A stretch of 64,000 nt of DNA from Biscogniauxia marginata (taxonomy: Eukaryota; Ascomycota; Sordariomycetes; Xylariales; Xylariaceae): positions 1 to 64,000 of the forward strand of contig MU404145.1 of NCBI GenBank assembly GCA_022695795.1, in the 5' to 3' direction. A program made the position numbers and the translations under genes. Positions 31,615-44,775 of this stretch are shown piece after piece; the stretch's first letter is position 1, and each line of letters opens with the position of its first letter. The notes beneath the pieces are model-generated. The model searched no databases. It was given only the letters and a program-made list of their open reading frames with translations, and was not told where the DNA came from.

Positions 31615-34483
31615 ATGGCTACGACATATGATTTCAAGAAGTTGAACGCTGCTATCGACACAACACCAATTGTCGACAATCATGCTCACCCGCTCCTCAA
31701 AACAGAGAGCTTGAACAAGCTACCCTTGCTTGCAATTGCTACGGAGGCCAATGGGGCTGCTTTGGACGATACCCATTATTCCCTCTCACACATCCGTACT
31801 GTGAAGCATTTGGCACAAATACTCGGCTGCGAACAGACTTGGGAATCGGTAACATCTGCCATCGAACAGAAGCGGGCCACATCACACGATGCTTGGGTCA
31901 AGCGCTGTCTCCAAGGCATCGAGACCATCTTGTTCGATGATGGACTTCATATGAAGGATGATGCCGAGGGCTATTCGTGGCACGACCAATTCACCAAGAG
32001 CAAATGCAAGCGCATCGTTAGAATCGAAGTTGTAGCAGAAGACATAATCGCCCGACAGTGCGCTTCTGCTTCTACCTCCCAGGGCGACGCCTACCTCGAG
32101 TATTTCATGCACGAGTTTCAGAAGGAAATTGAAAAGTCAATCGCTGACCCCGAAGTAGTCGGGTTCAAATCCATCATTTGCTACCGGGGTGGCCTAGATA
32201 TCCCACCTATGGATGAGGTCGGCGTCACGGAACCTATGAAGGCCCTGAGAAATATCATACATGCCCACCTGAGTGGTGAACGTCCCTTCAACCTGAACAA
32301 GAGATTGGAATCTACGCCCTTAATCCACGTCATCCTCAAAATAGTTGCAGAGTGTATTAGCAAGGATACCGCTGGTCACAGGAAGCCCATTCAGTTCCAT
32401 ACTGGCCTTGGAGACAACGACATCACCCTCACTAAGTCGTCACCCTCCCATCTACAGACATTCATCCGAGAGTTTCCCAGCGTCCCCATCGTCATTCTTC
32501 ATGCGAGCTATCCGTGGACTCGGGAGGCTGCATACTTGGCAACAGTATATACAAATGTCTACCTTGACATCGGAGAGGTCTTTCCGATGATCAGTCGCCA
32601 CGGCCAAGAAAATGTCGTGAAACAGAGCCTTGAGTTGAGTCCTTGGTCAAAGATCCTCTGGAGTACCGATGGTCATTGGTTGCCCGAGACGTACGTGCTT
32701 GCAACTACCCAGGTCCGCTCCGTGCTAAAGACGGTTCGTCGCCACAATCTCCCTGTGCGTACAGCATGCCTGCTTGCTAAACACACCTATAGGTCCTGGG
32801 GGAACTTGTGCGGACCCAGCAGCTCGACGAGAAACAGGCCGTCCAGCTTGTGCAGGACATTTTATTCAACAACTCAAAGAAACTGTATAATCTCCAACTC
32901 GAGACACTCCTGCCTACCTACACGCAATTATCTAGTGTCGTCCCAGTCACGGAAATGAACCAGCAGATGTTGCTACAGAAGCTTCGGACCCTGGACGCCA
33001 AGTACATCCGGGTCTATTGGCACGACTATACGTCCACCGCCAAGTGCCGACTAATCCCTATCAAACAAGTCTACAAGGTCATCGAGAGCGGGAAACCTCT
33101 AACGATATCGATCACGAAAGCGAGCCTCGGCCTGCTCCAGAATGACACGATGATCCCCCAGGTTACCCCAAGTGGTGTGTACTCGCTCCATCCAGACTGG
33201 TCTACCCTGAAGCCTGGGCCTGTAGACGGCCACGTCAGCTGCTATGGTGAGTTCCGGGAGACCGACGGGTCGGAGGAAATCCTGTGTCCGCGCACCATAC
33301 TGCGCAAGACGGTGGAGAAGGCAGCATCCCATGGCCTAGCGTTCCTGCTCGGCTTCGAGATTGAATTCGTCGTGCTCGAGAGAATGCCCAACGCGAAGAG
33401 CGGCAAAAGGTTCGGGATACTTCACAACAACGCGCACTCGTGGTCGACGGCGCGGGCGCTCACGGACTGGGGCCGCGAGGGCACCTTCGGCGCCGCCCTC
33501 GACGAGATCCTGGACAGCCTCGACGGGGCCGGGATATCGGTCGAGCAGTTCCACCCCGAGAGCGCGCCGGGCCAGTTCGAGCTCATCCTCGCGCCGCTGC
33601 CGCCGCTCGAAGCCTGCGACGCGCTTCTCCACGCGCGGCAGACCCTCGAGTCCATCGGCGCGCGCCACGGATTCCGCGTGACGCTCTACCCGAAGCCGTT
33701 CGCGACGGCGTGCGGGTCCGCCTCGCACGTGCACATGTCGATCTCCTCGTCTCCGGGCGGTAGCGGTAGCGGTGACGGTGGCGACGACACGCCCCCGGAG
33801 ATCTACGAGTCCTTCTACGCGGGGATCCTGAGCCACCTCCGCGCCATCGCCGCGTTCACGTACAGCAGCCCGGCGAGCTACGAGCGCGTGGTGGACCACT
33901 GCTGGGCGGGCGGGCGCTGGCTGACGGTAAGCTAATTTCGGGGTCCTTTATTGCTCCTCATAGCCTGTCTCCCGAGTAAAGCATGCCTATTCTGGCTTGT
34001 TGTATGAGTTTTGGCTCCCGAGTCACATGTTTCACGGGTTAAAAACAGTCCAAATATAATAATTACTGACTCTTTTTTCTGCAGTGGGGCACGCAGAACC
34101 GCGAGGTTCCGCTGCGCAAAGTCGAAGGCAGCCACTGGGAGGTGAAAGCGCTCGACGGCCTCGCAAACCCGTACTTTGCAGTGGCGGCGCTGCTGGCCGC
34201 TGGCACGGATGGCGTGCTCGCGCGGACGCCCCTGAGGTGGCGCGACTGCATCGACGACCCGGCGACGCTCGGCGCCGCGCGGAGGGCCGGGCTCGGCATC
34301 GAGGAGATGTTCCCCGCGGACCTGAGGGAGGCCCTGGCCGCGCTGGAGGACGACAGGGAGCTCGGTGAGCTGCTGCACCCTGCGTTCGTGCGGCGGTACA
34401 TCGACGTCAAGACCGCGGAGCTCGCGCTTCTCGAGCCCATGAGCCCCGAGGACCGGCGGCGCTGGTTGCTGGAGAGATACTAG
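31615..34483 (+). CDS. fluG-like: FluG-like amidohydrolase/glutamine-synthetase-I fusion
   Basis: Three exons, 31615-32733, 32793-33926 and 34085-34483, give 883 aa, the usual size of FluG proteins. N-terminal amidohydrolase domain: VDNHAHPLL (metal site, about residues 20-28), FHTGLGDND, HASYPW and STDGHWLPE. C-terminal glutamine synthetase domain: GFEIEFVVLE, HVHMS, NREVPLRKV and HWEVKALDGLANPYFAVAA. The first intron (59 bp) is placed so that VRSVLKT joins VLGELVR; a 38-bp alternative downstream is too short. In Aspergillus nidulans FluG is needed for an extracellular signal that starts conidiation; whether this copy has that role or is a catabolic paralogue is unknown. The start at 31615 is preferred to 31591 on homologous opening (MATTYDFKK). 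The second half is very GC-rich. Confidence 0.88.
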
Positions 34484-34894
34484 TCAGGTCGGATAGACAG
34501 TCTTTAATGTTAGTGCCCAAATTCCCTACTTTGCCCACGAGAAAAAGGGGAAAAGAATTCGTATCTTGGTATGTCGTGGTCTAGACAAAAAAGATATAGA
34601 ATAACCTAGGTAGATGAAATTCGAACCGTTGCTCCCTCATTTGGATCCCTACTTTCATAGTCCGTACAGGTTGGCAAATAGTAGCTATAATTTTACGTGT
34701 AAATAGTGCAATGAAGCAGAGAACGAAGTATTCCTGCATGAGTGCCTTACGTGTTTTATAGCATGTCTTGTAGCATATACAAATAAAATATATAAAAAAG
34801 GTCCAATAACACACACACACGACATTTACATCACGTCCGTTATATATCATCAAAGCCTCTATCTAGAGTCGAGCAGACCAAATATTTATCAATG
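34484..34894. other. Convergent 3' spacer
   Basis: Between the stop of the FluG-like gene and the stop of the Nop13-like gene. Contains a short CA repeat (34808-34821). No gene seen. Confidence 0.45.
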
Positions 34895-36238
34895 CTACTT
34901 GTCAAACGTGATCTTCTTGCCCAGTGACTTGACCACCGCGCCCGTGAGATAAGACGCCACGCCCGCATCACCGTATATCTTCTTAGGCCGTTTTCCCGGC
35001 ACACCGGTCTCCGTATTATCCTTCCCAGAGGCAGCGTCTGCCCGTTCTCCTCCACTATTATGATGCGGATCCCGGGGCGTTTCCTTTCCATGCCGATCCC
35101 CTCTGCTCCCACCCTGTCCCTTATCGGCCGCCCTGGCTGGCGCGTCCTTCCCGAAGCGCTTCTTGTACCTGAGCTGGTCGTCCTCAGCGAAGTCGATCCT
35201 GAGCTCGCGGCCACGGAGCCGGTTGACCCACCATTTTCTCGTCTTGAACTTCTTCTCCTGCTTCCCCCCATCCTCGGCATCATCATCACCGTCCCCAGCA
35301 GCAGCATCATCTCGGAAGTCGTCCTCCATCTCAACCTCTTCCTTGATTTTGACGAAGCCCTTGACCGCCCACTCGGCCGCCTCGGCTTCCTTGAACTTGA
35401 CCCATCCATAGCCCTTGCACTTGCCGCTGTCCTCGAACGTGGCGACCTTGGCCCACTCGATCTCGCCGCACTTGTCGAACTGTGCCCGCAGGTCATCCTC
35501 GCCCGTCTGGAACGAGAGGTTACCCACGTAGATCTTCCTACTACCGTTGTGCTTGTCCCCACCCTTTCCTGCAGAGGTATTACTACCATTTGGTCCCCCG
35601 TCGCCGCCGCTGTTCTCATTAGCGGCCTCCTTCTGCGGCCGGCCGTCGAACGACTTGGAGTTCTTGATCAGCACCTTCCGCCCGGCCAGCTCCGTCTCCG
35701 TGAGCGCCATCGCTGCCACAGCCGCGGGTTCGGCATCAAAGTCCACGTAGGCAAAGCCCTTATTCTGGGGCTTATGTGCCTCTGCAACGGCGCCAGCGTG
35801 CCTTTTGTCTTTCGCCACCTTGCTCGTGGGCAGGTTCACCCTAGTGATGTTCTCCTCCTTGATCGCGCCGCCAGAGTTCTCTACGAGCCACTTGAAAAGC
35901 TCCACCCTCGTCACCGTGAACGGCAGGTTCCCAATCCAGATGCCATGCTCGGAGCGCTTCGGCTTGCCATCCTTGCTGTCTTTGCCCGCCTTCGGTATCG
36001 GCAGCTCGTCCTCGGGCTCGTCGTCGCTGTCGGGCTTCACGGGTAGCGGCTTCCCCTTCTTTATGAGGCGCTTGGCCTTCTTAGATGGCGGCTCGGGTAG
36101 CGAGAGGTCGACTTCGATCTCGTCGATCTCGGCTTTGCGCTTCTTGGAGGGCGTGGTAGAGGTATCGGCCGGCGGCGACGCCGATTTTGCGACTTGTGTG
36201 GCCCCCATTCTAAATATGAGGGAAGACGGGGGTTGCAT
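34895..36238 (-). CDS. NOP13: Nucleolar RNA-binding protein, Nop13-like
   Basis: Expected in the nucleolus with pre-60S ribosome particles. Intronless, 447 codons; the true start may be the second ATG (36208, MGATQVAK). A basic, KR-rich N-terminus includes SKKRK and SKKAKRLIKKGK (nuclear localisation). RRM1 about 98-196 (IWIGNLPF as RNP2, KGFAYVDF as RNP1). RRM2 about 235-350 (IYVGNL, KGYGWVKF), interrupted before its last strand by an acidic insert (about 300-325). The tail ends GKKITFDK after a Gly/Arg-rich stretch. This two-RRM arrangement with long linkers fits yeast Nop13 rather than Nop12. The sister gene upstream is transcribed in the same direction. Confidence 0.82.
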   Translation of the reverse strand: MQPPSSLIFRMGATQVAKSASPPADTSTTPSKKRKAEIDEIEVDLSLPEPPSKKAKRLIKKGKPLPVKPDSDDEPEDELPIPKAGKDSKDGKPKRSEHGIWIGNLPFTVTRVELFKWLVENSGGAIKEENITRVNLPTSKVAKDKRHAGAVAEAHKPQNKGFAYVDFDAEPAAVAAMALTETELAGRKVLIKNSKSFDGRPQKEAANENSGGDGGPNGSNTSAGKGGDKHNGSRKIYVGNLSFQTGEDDLRAQFDKCGEIEWAKVATFEDSGKCKGYGWVKFKEAEAAEWAVKGFVKIKEEVEMEDDFRDDAAAGDGDDDAEDGGKQEKKFKTRKWWVNRLRGRELRIDFAEDDQLRYKKRFGKDAPARAADKGQGGSRGDRHGKETPRDPHHNSGGERADAASGKDNTETGVPGKRPKKIYGDAGVASYLTGAVVKSLGKKITFDK

Positions 36239-36669
36239 AGGATTTGTTTCCCTAATCTATGTGGTTTTCAGGGGGGAAGATTCCACTGGCAATATTCAAT
36301 TTCCAGGTCTGGTATGCTCTGAAAATCACAGTCTTGATAGATCAGTTGGATTTCCAGGTCGCAGGAAATTTTACTGGGTCTGACAAGATAAGATAAGAAC
36401 CTTACTTTATGCATTAAACGAGTATCTCTTATACGGGGCTTATCAGAGAAGACGATATAGGGGTTGACTTTCAGCAGGGAAATGCCAATTAATTCCGTGT
36501 ACACTGACTGATCTTATCCTAGATATATATAAATCTTCTCATGGCCTTCTCATAATCCCCAAGTAATCCTCGAAAAAAAAAAGTTTTATCATACATTTCA
36601 ACCATGATCATGTATACCTAGCGCCAACCCCCTGAGCCCCTTTTACCAAGGACCTCGCTCCTTCCCCTC
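36239..36669. other. Spacer, Nop13-like promoter
   Basis: No gene. AT-rich; should contain the Nop13-like promoter and the 3' end of the kinase-like transcript. The stretch ATCTTATCCTAGATATATATAAA (36512-36534) is TATA-like only on the plus strand. Confidence 0.4.
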
Positions 36670-37649
36670 TCACTCGTGCTTCCAGCTCTCATCCTCACGG
36701 CTCTCGATAATATCATCGACCGCCACCCTCTCCGCGACAATTAGCCGCCCATTAACCAGGTCGTTCTCGTCGGCCCTGCGCGCGGCCTCCTCCTCGTCGG
36801 CGGCGATGCCCGCGCGCACGTGGCGGGCGACGAGCCTCCGCCGCGCGACCGCGAAGTCGACGTCGACGAACCAGCGCGCGTCCATGAGCGCGGCGGCGTC
36901 GCGCCAGGGCGCACGGTCCAGGCACACGTAGTTGCCCTCGAACACGACGAGGCGGTGCCCCGGCCCGATCGCGATGTCGCCGTCCCGCGGGTCCTTGACC
37001 GCGTGGTCGAAGCTCGGCGCCAGGATTGCTGGCGCCGAACTCGCGAGCCGTTGCTCCCGGACCGCGCGCGCGAGCGCCAGGAACGCCGCCCCGTCGAAGG
37101 TGAACTCGGCGCCGCGGCGCGCGTGCGCGTGCGCCGGGTCCGGCATCGCGGAGAGCTGCGCCCGCGTCAGGTGGAACCCGTCCATCGGGACGACGATGGC
37201 GATGGGCTCGGCGGCGGTTGATTCCGGGTACGTGGCTGCGTGCCGGGCGTTGATGGCTTTGGCCAGGATCTGCGAGAGGGTTGTTTTACCTGGGCACGGT
37301 TTTTTTATTAGTTTAACACCCTCCCTACGTGGTGAATGATATACGCGGGAGTTGGTTTCGTGCAAGCAGGTAGGTGGGCGGGTGAATGAGCGAGTATGGG
37401 ACTGAGGCTCGACTGACCTGAGCCTGGCATCCCGGCTATAGCTATCACTATGAGATGTCAGTACGAAATACTCTTTGTAATGTTATACTGGGAGGACTAG
37501 AAGGGGTATAGCATGCATCATATATACGATATAGTGCCTTGTCATGTGCTAATGTAAAGAGGGTATTGCTCACACCATCGACGGTCCTTGGGAGTCTTTT
37601 GGAGGTTATCCCAAGCCGTGTTCACAAGATGTGACACTTTGTCCTCCAT
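36670..37649 (-). CDS. P-loop kinase of the uridine kinase/phosphoribulokinase family
   Basis: Three exons on the minus strand, 37649-37574, 37447-37418 (only 30 bp) and 37289-36670, give 241 aa. The tiny middle exon supplies most of the Walker A loop: spliced, the protein reads DRRWLIAIAGMPGSGKTTLS. Further motifs are PMDGFHLTRAQL (about residues 70-81) and LVVFEGNYVCLD (Walker B region), then RHVRAGIA with an arginine-rich lid. This order matches the bacterial and fungal nucleoside/pantothenate kinase-like family, probably cytosolic. The true substrate is not evident. Introns are 126 and 128 bp, longer than the window's norm. The third exon is very GC-rich. Confidence 0.78.
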
Positions 37650-38274
37650 GTTGGCCCGAAGTACTAGGAAGTCGTCTCGAGGACAGAAGAGAGAGATGAA
37701 AACAGAGAGGGCTAGAATACGAGACTGAGGGGGTGAATAATTGGATATGGTTATTCCGGAGCGAAATATCTAGATATATGAATTTCCCCGTCTCAGCGTT
37801 GTAGGTAATGTCACCTAGTCTATCTCTTATACTGTCGGTTGTTTATGATCAACTTGAGCTATGCCACTGCAACCTGCCCATGTCATAACCTGAAAATGCC
37901 CCTCCTCCTGCCAGCCCCACTAACAGCATAAAAATGCACGCTGATGTCAAGTCTTGAAAGTTCTCTGTGACCAAATTTCGTAAAGAAATACATTTTCCCA
38001 AGATATTATTCCCGCTTATATCCTCCCCGACACTTGCCATTTACTATACACCTACCTACCAGGTACCTGTAGGTAAACACACAAGCCTCTTAAGCTATCT
38101 TATCGTTAAAAGATAATTTCCAGTATACCCTCTAACCATGTAGTCTAGAGATACCTACTTAATAGTCAGAACGGCCTTGATATAAGGGCAAGTGTAGTAA
38201 CAACTACAACAACAACACCGACGATGACAACGTGAAAAGTGGAAAAGAAAAAGAAGAAAAAATATCAAAAAGTG
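37650..38274. other. Divergent promoter region
   Basis: No gene. Between two divergent genes. Holds the palindromic cluster ACCTACCTACCAGGTACCTGTAGGTA (38048-38073). Confidence 0.45.
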
Positions 38275-38911
38275 ATGGACTCGGAAGACATCGACGCAGG
38301 CCTTTTCGGCATCCAGCTCTCCTCAGACTCGGACGCAGACGGTAGCGGCAAGAATACGAAGGCGCCGCGGAACGCCCAGTCCGAAGAGGCCTTCCAGGAG
38401 GTCAAAAGAAATTATCGGGTCAAGGTCGAGGACGGCGAGGTAAGTTACCTACCTAGGTTAATATTTTCAATAAACAGCATATACGCCCTGCACAATCATG
38501 CAGACCATCATCATATATATATATTACCCCTTATTTCTTTAACCTCCCGTTCCCCTTCCCCCCTTCCTTTCTTCCTCACCGTCTTTCCCCTCTATTCATT
38601 ATATGTCTAACACAAACCCCCCTCCCCATCCCTAAAATATACAGATATGGAAGACCATCAAACTGCCCCTTAGCCTGAAGGTCTCCAAGCCCGAGGCGCA
38701 GGCACTGCTGCACGCCGTCGAGGAGCTGTACTTCTTCCGGCGCTACGCCGAGGGCGCCCGGTTCGCGCGGTCCATCCTGGACGGCGAGGGTAACGACGAC
38801 ATATCCTCCCCCTCCCCGGGCCGCCTGGACGAGGACACGCGGAATACGCTGCGGTATTACGAGACTAAGTGCGTGGAGAGAGCCGGCGAGAGCACTACTA
38901 TCGAGAGCTAG
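38275..38911 (+). CDS. Conserved-looking small protein, 143 aa, unknown function
   Basis: Two exons, 38275-38439 and 38645-38911, separated by a 205-bp intron (GTAAGT...ATACAG), the longest intron in the window. The N-terminus is acidic and serine-rich (MDSEDIDAGLFGIQLSSDSD), then a helical basic segment (EAFQEVKRNYRVKVEDGE) continues across the splice into IWKTIKLPLSL and a helix-rich HAVEELYFFRRYAEGARFA. The last 40 residues are polar. The helical hairpin resembles one to two tetratricopeptide-like helices, but I do not recognise a family. The start was chosen as the only ATG in frame upstream of the conserved region. Confidence 0.7.
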
Positions 38912-39380
38912 GAAACATATTCCTCCACTAGGTTAGGCTAATAAAATGTGATACCCTTTCGAATACTAGGAAATCTATAACTGTTTCATCGCAATGGTTT
39001 CTTTTCTTTTCTTTTCTGTGACACTAGTTGTAGTGGTGGGAGCAGAATAGTTATAAATTATAACCTCGGCTCTGAAAATCATCTGTCTATATCTATGTCT
39101 AGTGTAGCTCTTGGCAGTTGTTCCCGGACAAGCGGGGAACCCTATTCGAGCCACAATCTATCTTTTATTGGGAAGTCATATTTCTCTGGGTATGATGCAC
39201 CGGAACGCCTTGCTTTTGGTTTTGCTTGAAAAAGAAATCCCTTCCATAACCACCTAACCTATAACGGACTCCTGGAAATGCTCGGTAATCGTCTATCCGA
39301 TTCGCTATGCACGAACCCCGTCGTGAGCGGGGGTGATTTGAGTGGGGTTGGTTGGTGATGGGTTGCCACCGGGCTCGAGC
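38912..39380. other. Convergent spacer
   Basis: 3' regions of two convergent genes; T-rich (TTTCTTTTCTTTTCTTTTCT near 38998). No gene seen. Confidence 0.45.
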
Positions 39381-39956
39381 TTAGCCCATCATATTTCCCT
39401 CGCCGCGTAGTCTCTCTCGCTCTCGCTCCTCGGCGAATACCCTGCGGCTCATGGCAAGCACGCATTCGAAGCCCTCCTTGCCCTTCATTGCGTTTTCCTT
39501 GAACCGTGTGGCCAAGCTATCCTCGATGCTGTTTTTTATCTTCTGCCACCCGCCGCACAGTGCCGTTATCCGCGCATCTTGGACAAATTGCGTCTGGCCC
39601 GCGCTCAGGGGCTTGTAGATTACTGTCTCCTGAACGTTGACCAGGTTCGCCCACGTGATATTCTGAGATACCATGGTGACCGTCTTCTCGGCAGGGTTGA
39701 CATACGAGGTCTCGAAGACTTGACTCGTTTCCATGCAGCCAAACATCGACTTGAGCCAATCCGGTGCGGATTGCTTGCAGGTGATGAGCCGTTCTGTTCG
39801 TAGGATGCCTGTCGTAGGGTCGACTTCTCGGGCGAGCGTGTCGACGGCTATGACATGGGTCGACTTGTCGTTCCATGGGCAGTATTTCCGCCAGTTGGCT
39901 GTCGATACTTCCTCCCAGGAGTAGTTGAACGTGTGGCTGTTGGAGAAGACCTTCAT
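39381..39956 (-). CDS. UPS2: PRELI/UPS-family mitochondrial lipid transfer protein, Ups2-like
   Basis: Intronless, 191 aa. PRELI-domain proteins move phospholipids across the mitochondrial intermembrane space together with Mdm35; Ups2 carries phosphatidylserine for phosphatidylethanolamine synthesis. The opening MKVFSNSHTFNYSWEEV, then STHVIAVDTL, TERLITCKQSAP and the C-terminal region (DSLATRFKENAMKGKEGFE) follow Ups2/Ups3 and not Ups1, which has a different start and lacks TERLITVKQ. The domain fills residues 1-175; a charged tail (EERERERLRGEG) follows. No cleavable presequence is seen, as usual for this family. Confidence 0.88.
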   Translation of the reverse strand: MKVFSNSHTFNYSWEEVSTANWRKYCPWNDKSTHVIAVDTLAREVDPTTGILRTERLITCKQSAPDWLKSMFGCMETSQVFETSYVNPAEKTVTMVSQNITWANLVNVQETVIYKPLSAGQTQFVQDARITALCGGWQKIKNSIEDSLATRFKENAMKGKEGFECVLAMSRRVFAEERERERLRGEGNMMG

Positions 39957-41777
39957 TTTCGGCAGTATCGGATGGACGGTGGTTGACGGAGAGAGTGCAA
40001 AGAATGCAAAGGACTCGAAACCAGTACAGGTGATCGTCCTTCACTCAGCTCGATGGCAGCTGCCTGTGTAGGTTGTATTGTCCGATGTCAAGGTAGGAAA
40101 AGAGGGGATTATTGCCGTGGCAGATATGCTTTTTCTTTCTGTATGGGACGGTCGGAGATGCGGGATCTCGAGATACTTTCCGTAGAGAGTGAGAAATCGA
40201 AAAGTATCAAGACAGAAGCAAAGTCTGCACGAAGGGCTAATAAGGACAAAAAGGAAAAACAACTCTTCCCTTGACAACAAACTACCTGTCAATACCACGA
40301 AGGTGATATGGCTTCAAGAATGCCGGGGTAAGAAAAAGACGCGAGGGTCTGGGGTGGTGGGCGATTTTAGAAGAAAGTAAATGAACTCAAAAATGAACTA
40401 AGCACAAGAAGAAAAATTTCATGGGCAAGACCCCCCTTTGACCGACTAGGTACACTAGTTTAGTAGCGACACCCCTGTAATCAAGCTTTATCGATCGGCT
40501 ACAGCGCACTCCAGCGCCTGTGCGTTGAAATCTTTTAGTGACTGATTAGGTGCAGGGCAAATAGGAACTTGCCCCTCGGTGTTTTTCGGGCTTTGCCCCC
40601 CCTCTCAAAGTCACTATCCTCGCTTATCGCTCCAAAAGAAGATTAGCGCAGGCCGAGAGGGGATTCATCGGAAACGGCTCTAGCGTTTGGCGCCCTCTCA
40701 TTGGCTACCAGGCAGAACCTGTCTAGAGTCTAACCTTCGCCATCGGCAAGGTTCGTGCGCCGCCCAGCAAACTCTGGAGAAGAAATCTGGAGCGAATGCG
40801 GAGAGGCCTTGAGGCCTTCTCCTGCTAACTGGTAACTGGCAGACTGGGTGGCACACGACACAGACTGACAGAAAATAAAACAAAGTTGGGACAAACTGAT
40901 CTGATCTGCAGGGTCCGTCCAGGCATTTTAGATATCGAAACATCTTGATTCGTCTCCATCTTTTATTCGACAAGACTACCTAGATTGGCCAATTCGTCCA
41001 ACTTCCACGTCAGATCTAACCTTTGTCAAGCTCTGTCGTTCGAGAAGATTCAAGATCAAAGATCTACCTACGCATTATGTAACAAGTCTTGCATACCGCA
41101 TACCAAAACAAGCCAAGATACCTGCCAAGTCAATTGTCAGTTACAGCCTCGGCAGCGTTTGTCAGAGCTCCTCATCACTTATAAAGAGAGTCTAATTATA
41201 GCTTTCTCTTTTTGTTCAACCCTCTTGCTCCTCTTGTGGCGTAGTTCAGTCGTCTTTTCCTGCGTTTTTATACATGACATGCGTATACGCCTAAAGAGAA
41301 AACCGATCCATATATACAGTTAGAGACGCCCATCTGTCTGCCCGATAGCCGTCCTGGTTATAATCAAGTTGGTTGTCGTCAAGCCATGCTGTGTTGGACT
41401 GTCCGTACCAATGCCTCTGAGTGAAACGCAACTGGGGACTTTCCTTGGAGGATATCGAAATGTACATTATTTCATTATAAACACCTCCGCCCTCGCTCAC
41501 AAAGTTGCAGCTCTAACTACATAATGGATTTTGTTGCCAGTAATTTTACAGACAGGCGTCCGGTAATTACTAGGACGGCCTGTCAGATCACATTGCCCAT
41601 GTCACTAGGTAGTAATGGGAGATGTGCATCGCTTGGAAAATTTGCGTAATTTGCGTGATGGGAGGAGGATTTCATTTTGTTCATCGTGACGCTACCAGGG
41701 CGTCAAACCAAACCATACGTAAAAAGAGAGAGCCAGCCTCTTTCCTATCCGGTCATTTTCTAAACCCTCGTAGATAT
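39957..41777. other. Long spacer, no gene recognised
   Basis: 1.8 kb upstream of the Ups2-like gene and downstream of MetAP2. Frames up to 112 codons exist but show no motifs. 40060-40400 is purine-rich and probably the Ups2-like promoter/leader. Confidence 0.45.
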
Positions 41778-43301
<1,524 letters not shown>

Positions 43302-44775
43302 CTTTGCTAGGTAGGCATGCAGACCAGTCCAAGTAATCCTGAGCTACCTAAGTGAACGAGAGAAATGCATGGACTGCGAGATGAACTACCTAAGGTAATA
43401 ACCCAACTTACCGGACCCCACCAAATTTTTTGTAGTCGTCTCATGCAGGGCGCAGGCGGGCAGGGCGCGGGGCACAGCCCCGTTATAGAGAATAGTCCTA
43501 GAAGTAGGTACGGATTACTTGCATGTGGCCCCCAATTTATGGATATATGCATAGGCTCCTGGACTTTAGGTACCTGGTATAAACCGTAGAAGAAACCCCT
43601 TAACTATTGGAAGGTTATTACAGCCTGGCTAAACGTACAGCATGTAAGCCAACCCAAGTCGCCGGACTTGATATTCTAGTGCGGTTAACTATTTCACCTC
43701 GCCGCCACAATCATAAACAACAAATGCCCATTCATGCTAGAGTCTAGTCTAGTACTACATTACTGCATTTTAGATTCTTAGAGGATGAGACTTATTAACA
43801 GCAGTAATAGATCATAGGGGTTTTTTTTAACGTGTGAAAAGCAGAACACTAAAAAAAAGAGATAATGTAAATATCTAGTTAGGATCAAAGGTATAATCAT
43901 GAGAACTTGTATAGTAATGAGGATTAAACATGAAAGAAGGGAGACATATAAGGGGGGTCAAGGAAAGGAGAGGACAGGTAATAGCCCCTAATCCGGATTT
44001 TACGATAACCTCTGCAATTCCTATCCAACCCAGCATATGGGAGGTAGTGTTAATAACTATTCTAGCATTGGGAATCTATGTAGTATATACGAAAGGCGTA
44101 ACTCTTATATGTATTTTGACATATCTAAACTTGCCCTTACTTCTACCCCTATCCCAGCACAAAGCACAAAGCATACCCTCTTAATCCAGAATCATCATCC
44201 GGAGCCGCGCTATTACCAGGCAAGCCATCCCTACCTAGGTACCTACCTATGTACCTATCTCTCCCTCTACTTATAACCCCCTATCTACGAAGCTTGTAGG
44301 AGAAGAGAGAGAAAGGAAAAAACGGGTAGATGAAATAGGTTAGACAAAACGAAGCGACCGAAACATTGGAAGGCATCCTTTTTTCCGTGACGAAAAATCC
44401 CATTTTTCTTCCGGTTACGCCTGCTATGGATTGACTTGACATGATTAACATGATTGATTGATGGATTGACTGTCGTTGGCATTGATGGATGCCCTTTCCT
44501 CCCCCATTCTTCCTATATGCCTCGTCTCGTCCCGTCCCGTCTCGATTGAACCTCAACTAGCACGTACAAAAAATCGAGTCCAACAGAGACCCAGACTTTC
44601 TCTATTATCTTCCAGGGCCTTAAACCCTTGAAACACATCTTCTGACCTCCGGCACGATTGCTCAGTCCCTAAGATAAAGGGTCTCTCGTCGCCGAATAAC
44701 CTCGTCTCTGCTTCCAGTTCCAGTGCCCGGTGCTATTCATTCATCACCCTCTCGCTGTTCCAAAGATTTCCGTGT
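43302..44775. other. Spacer, MetAP2 promoter side
   Basis: No gene recognised. Motif cluster CTACCTAGGTACCTACC (44231-44247). The right part is the 3' flank of the Rae1 gene. Confidence 0.45.

Noticed and set aside
32755..32792. 38-bp intron as the first intron of the FluG-like gene
   Set aside because: Shorter than functional fungal introns; a 59-bp intron starting at 32734 gives a better protein joint (KT-VLGEL).
33336..33899. Minus-strand 187-codon frame over the FluG-like gene
   Set aside because: Arginine-rich shadow of the GC-rich glutamine synthetase exon, no motif.
35060..36046. Plus-strand open frame of 328 codons over the Nop13-like gene
   Set aside because: It is antisense to a gene with clear RRM motifs, and its leucine/arginine-rich product is the usual shadow of a GC-rich gene.
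37849..38040. 63-codon minus-strand frame with a hydrophobic stretch
   Set aside because: Isolated in a promoter region, no supporting context.
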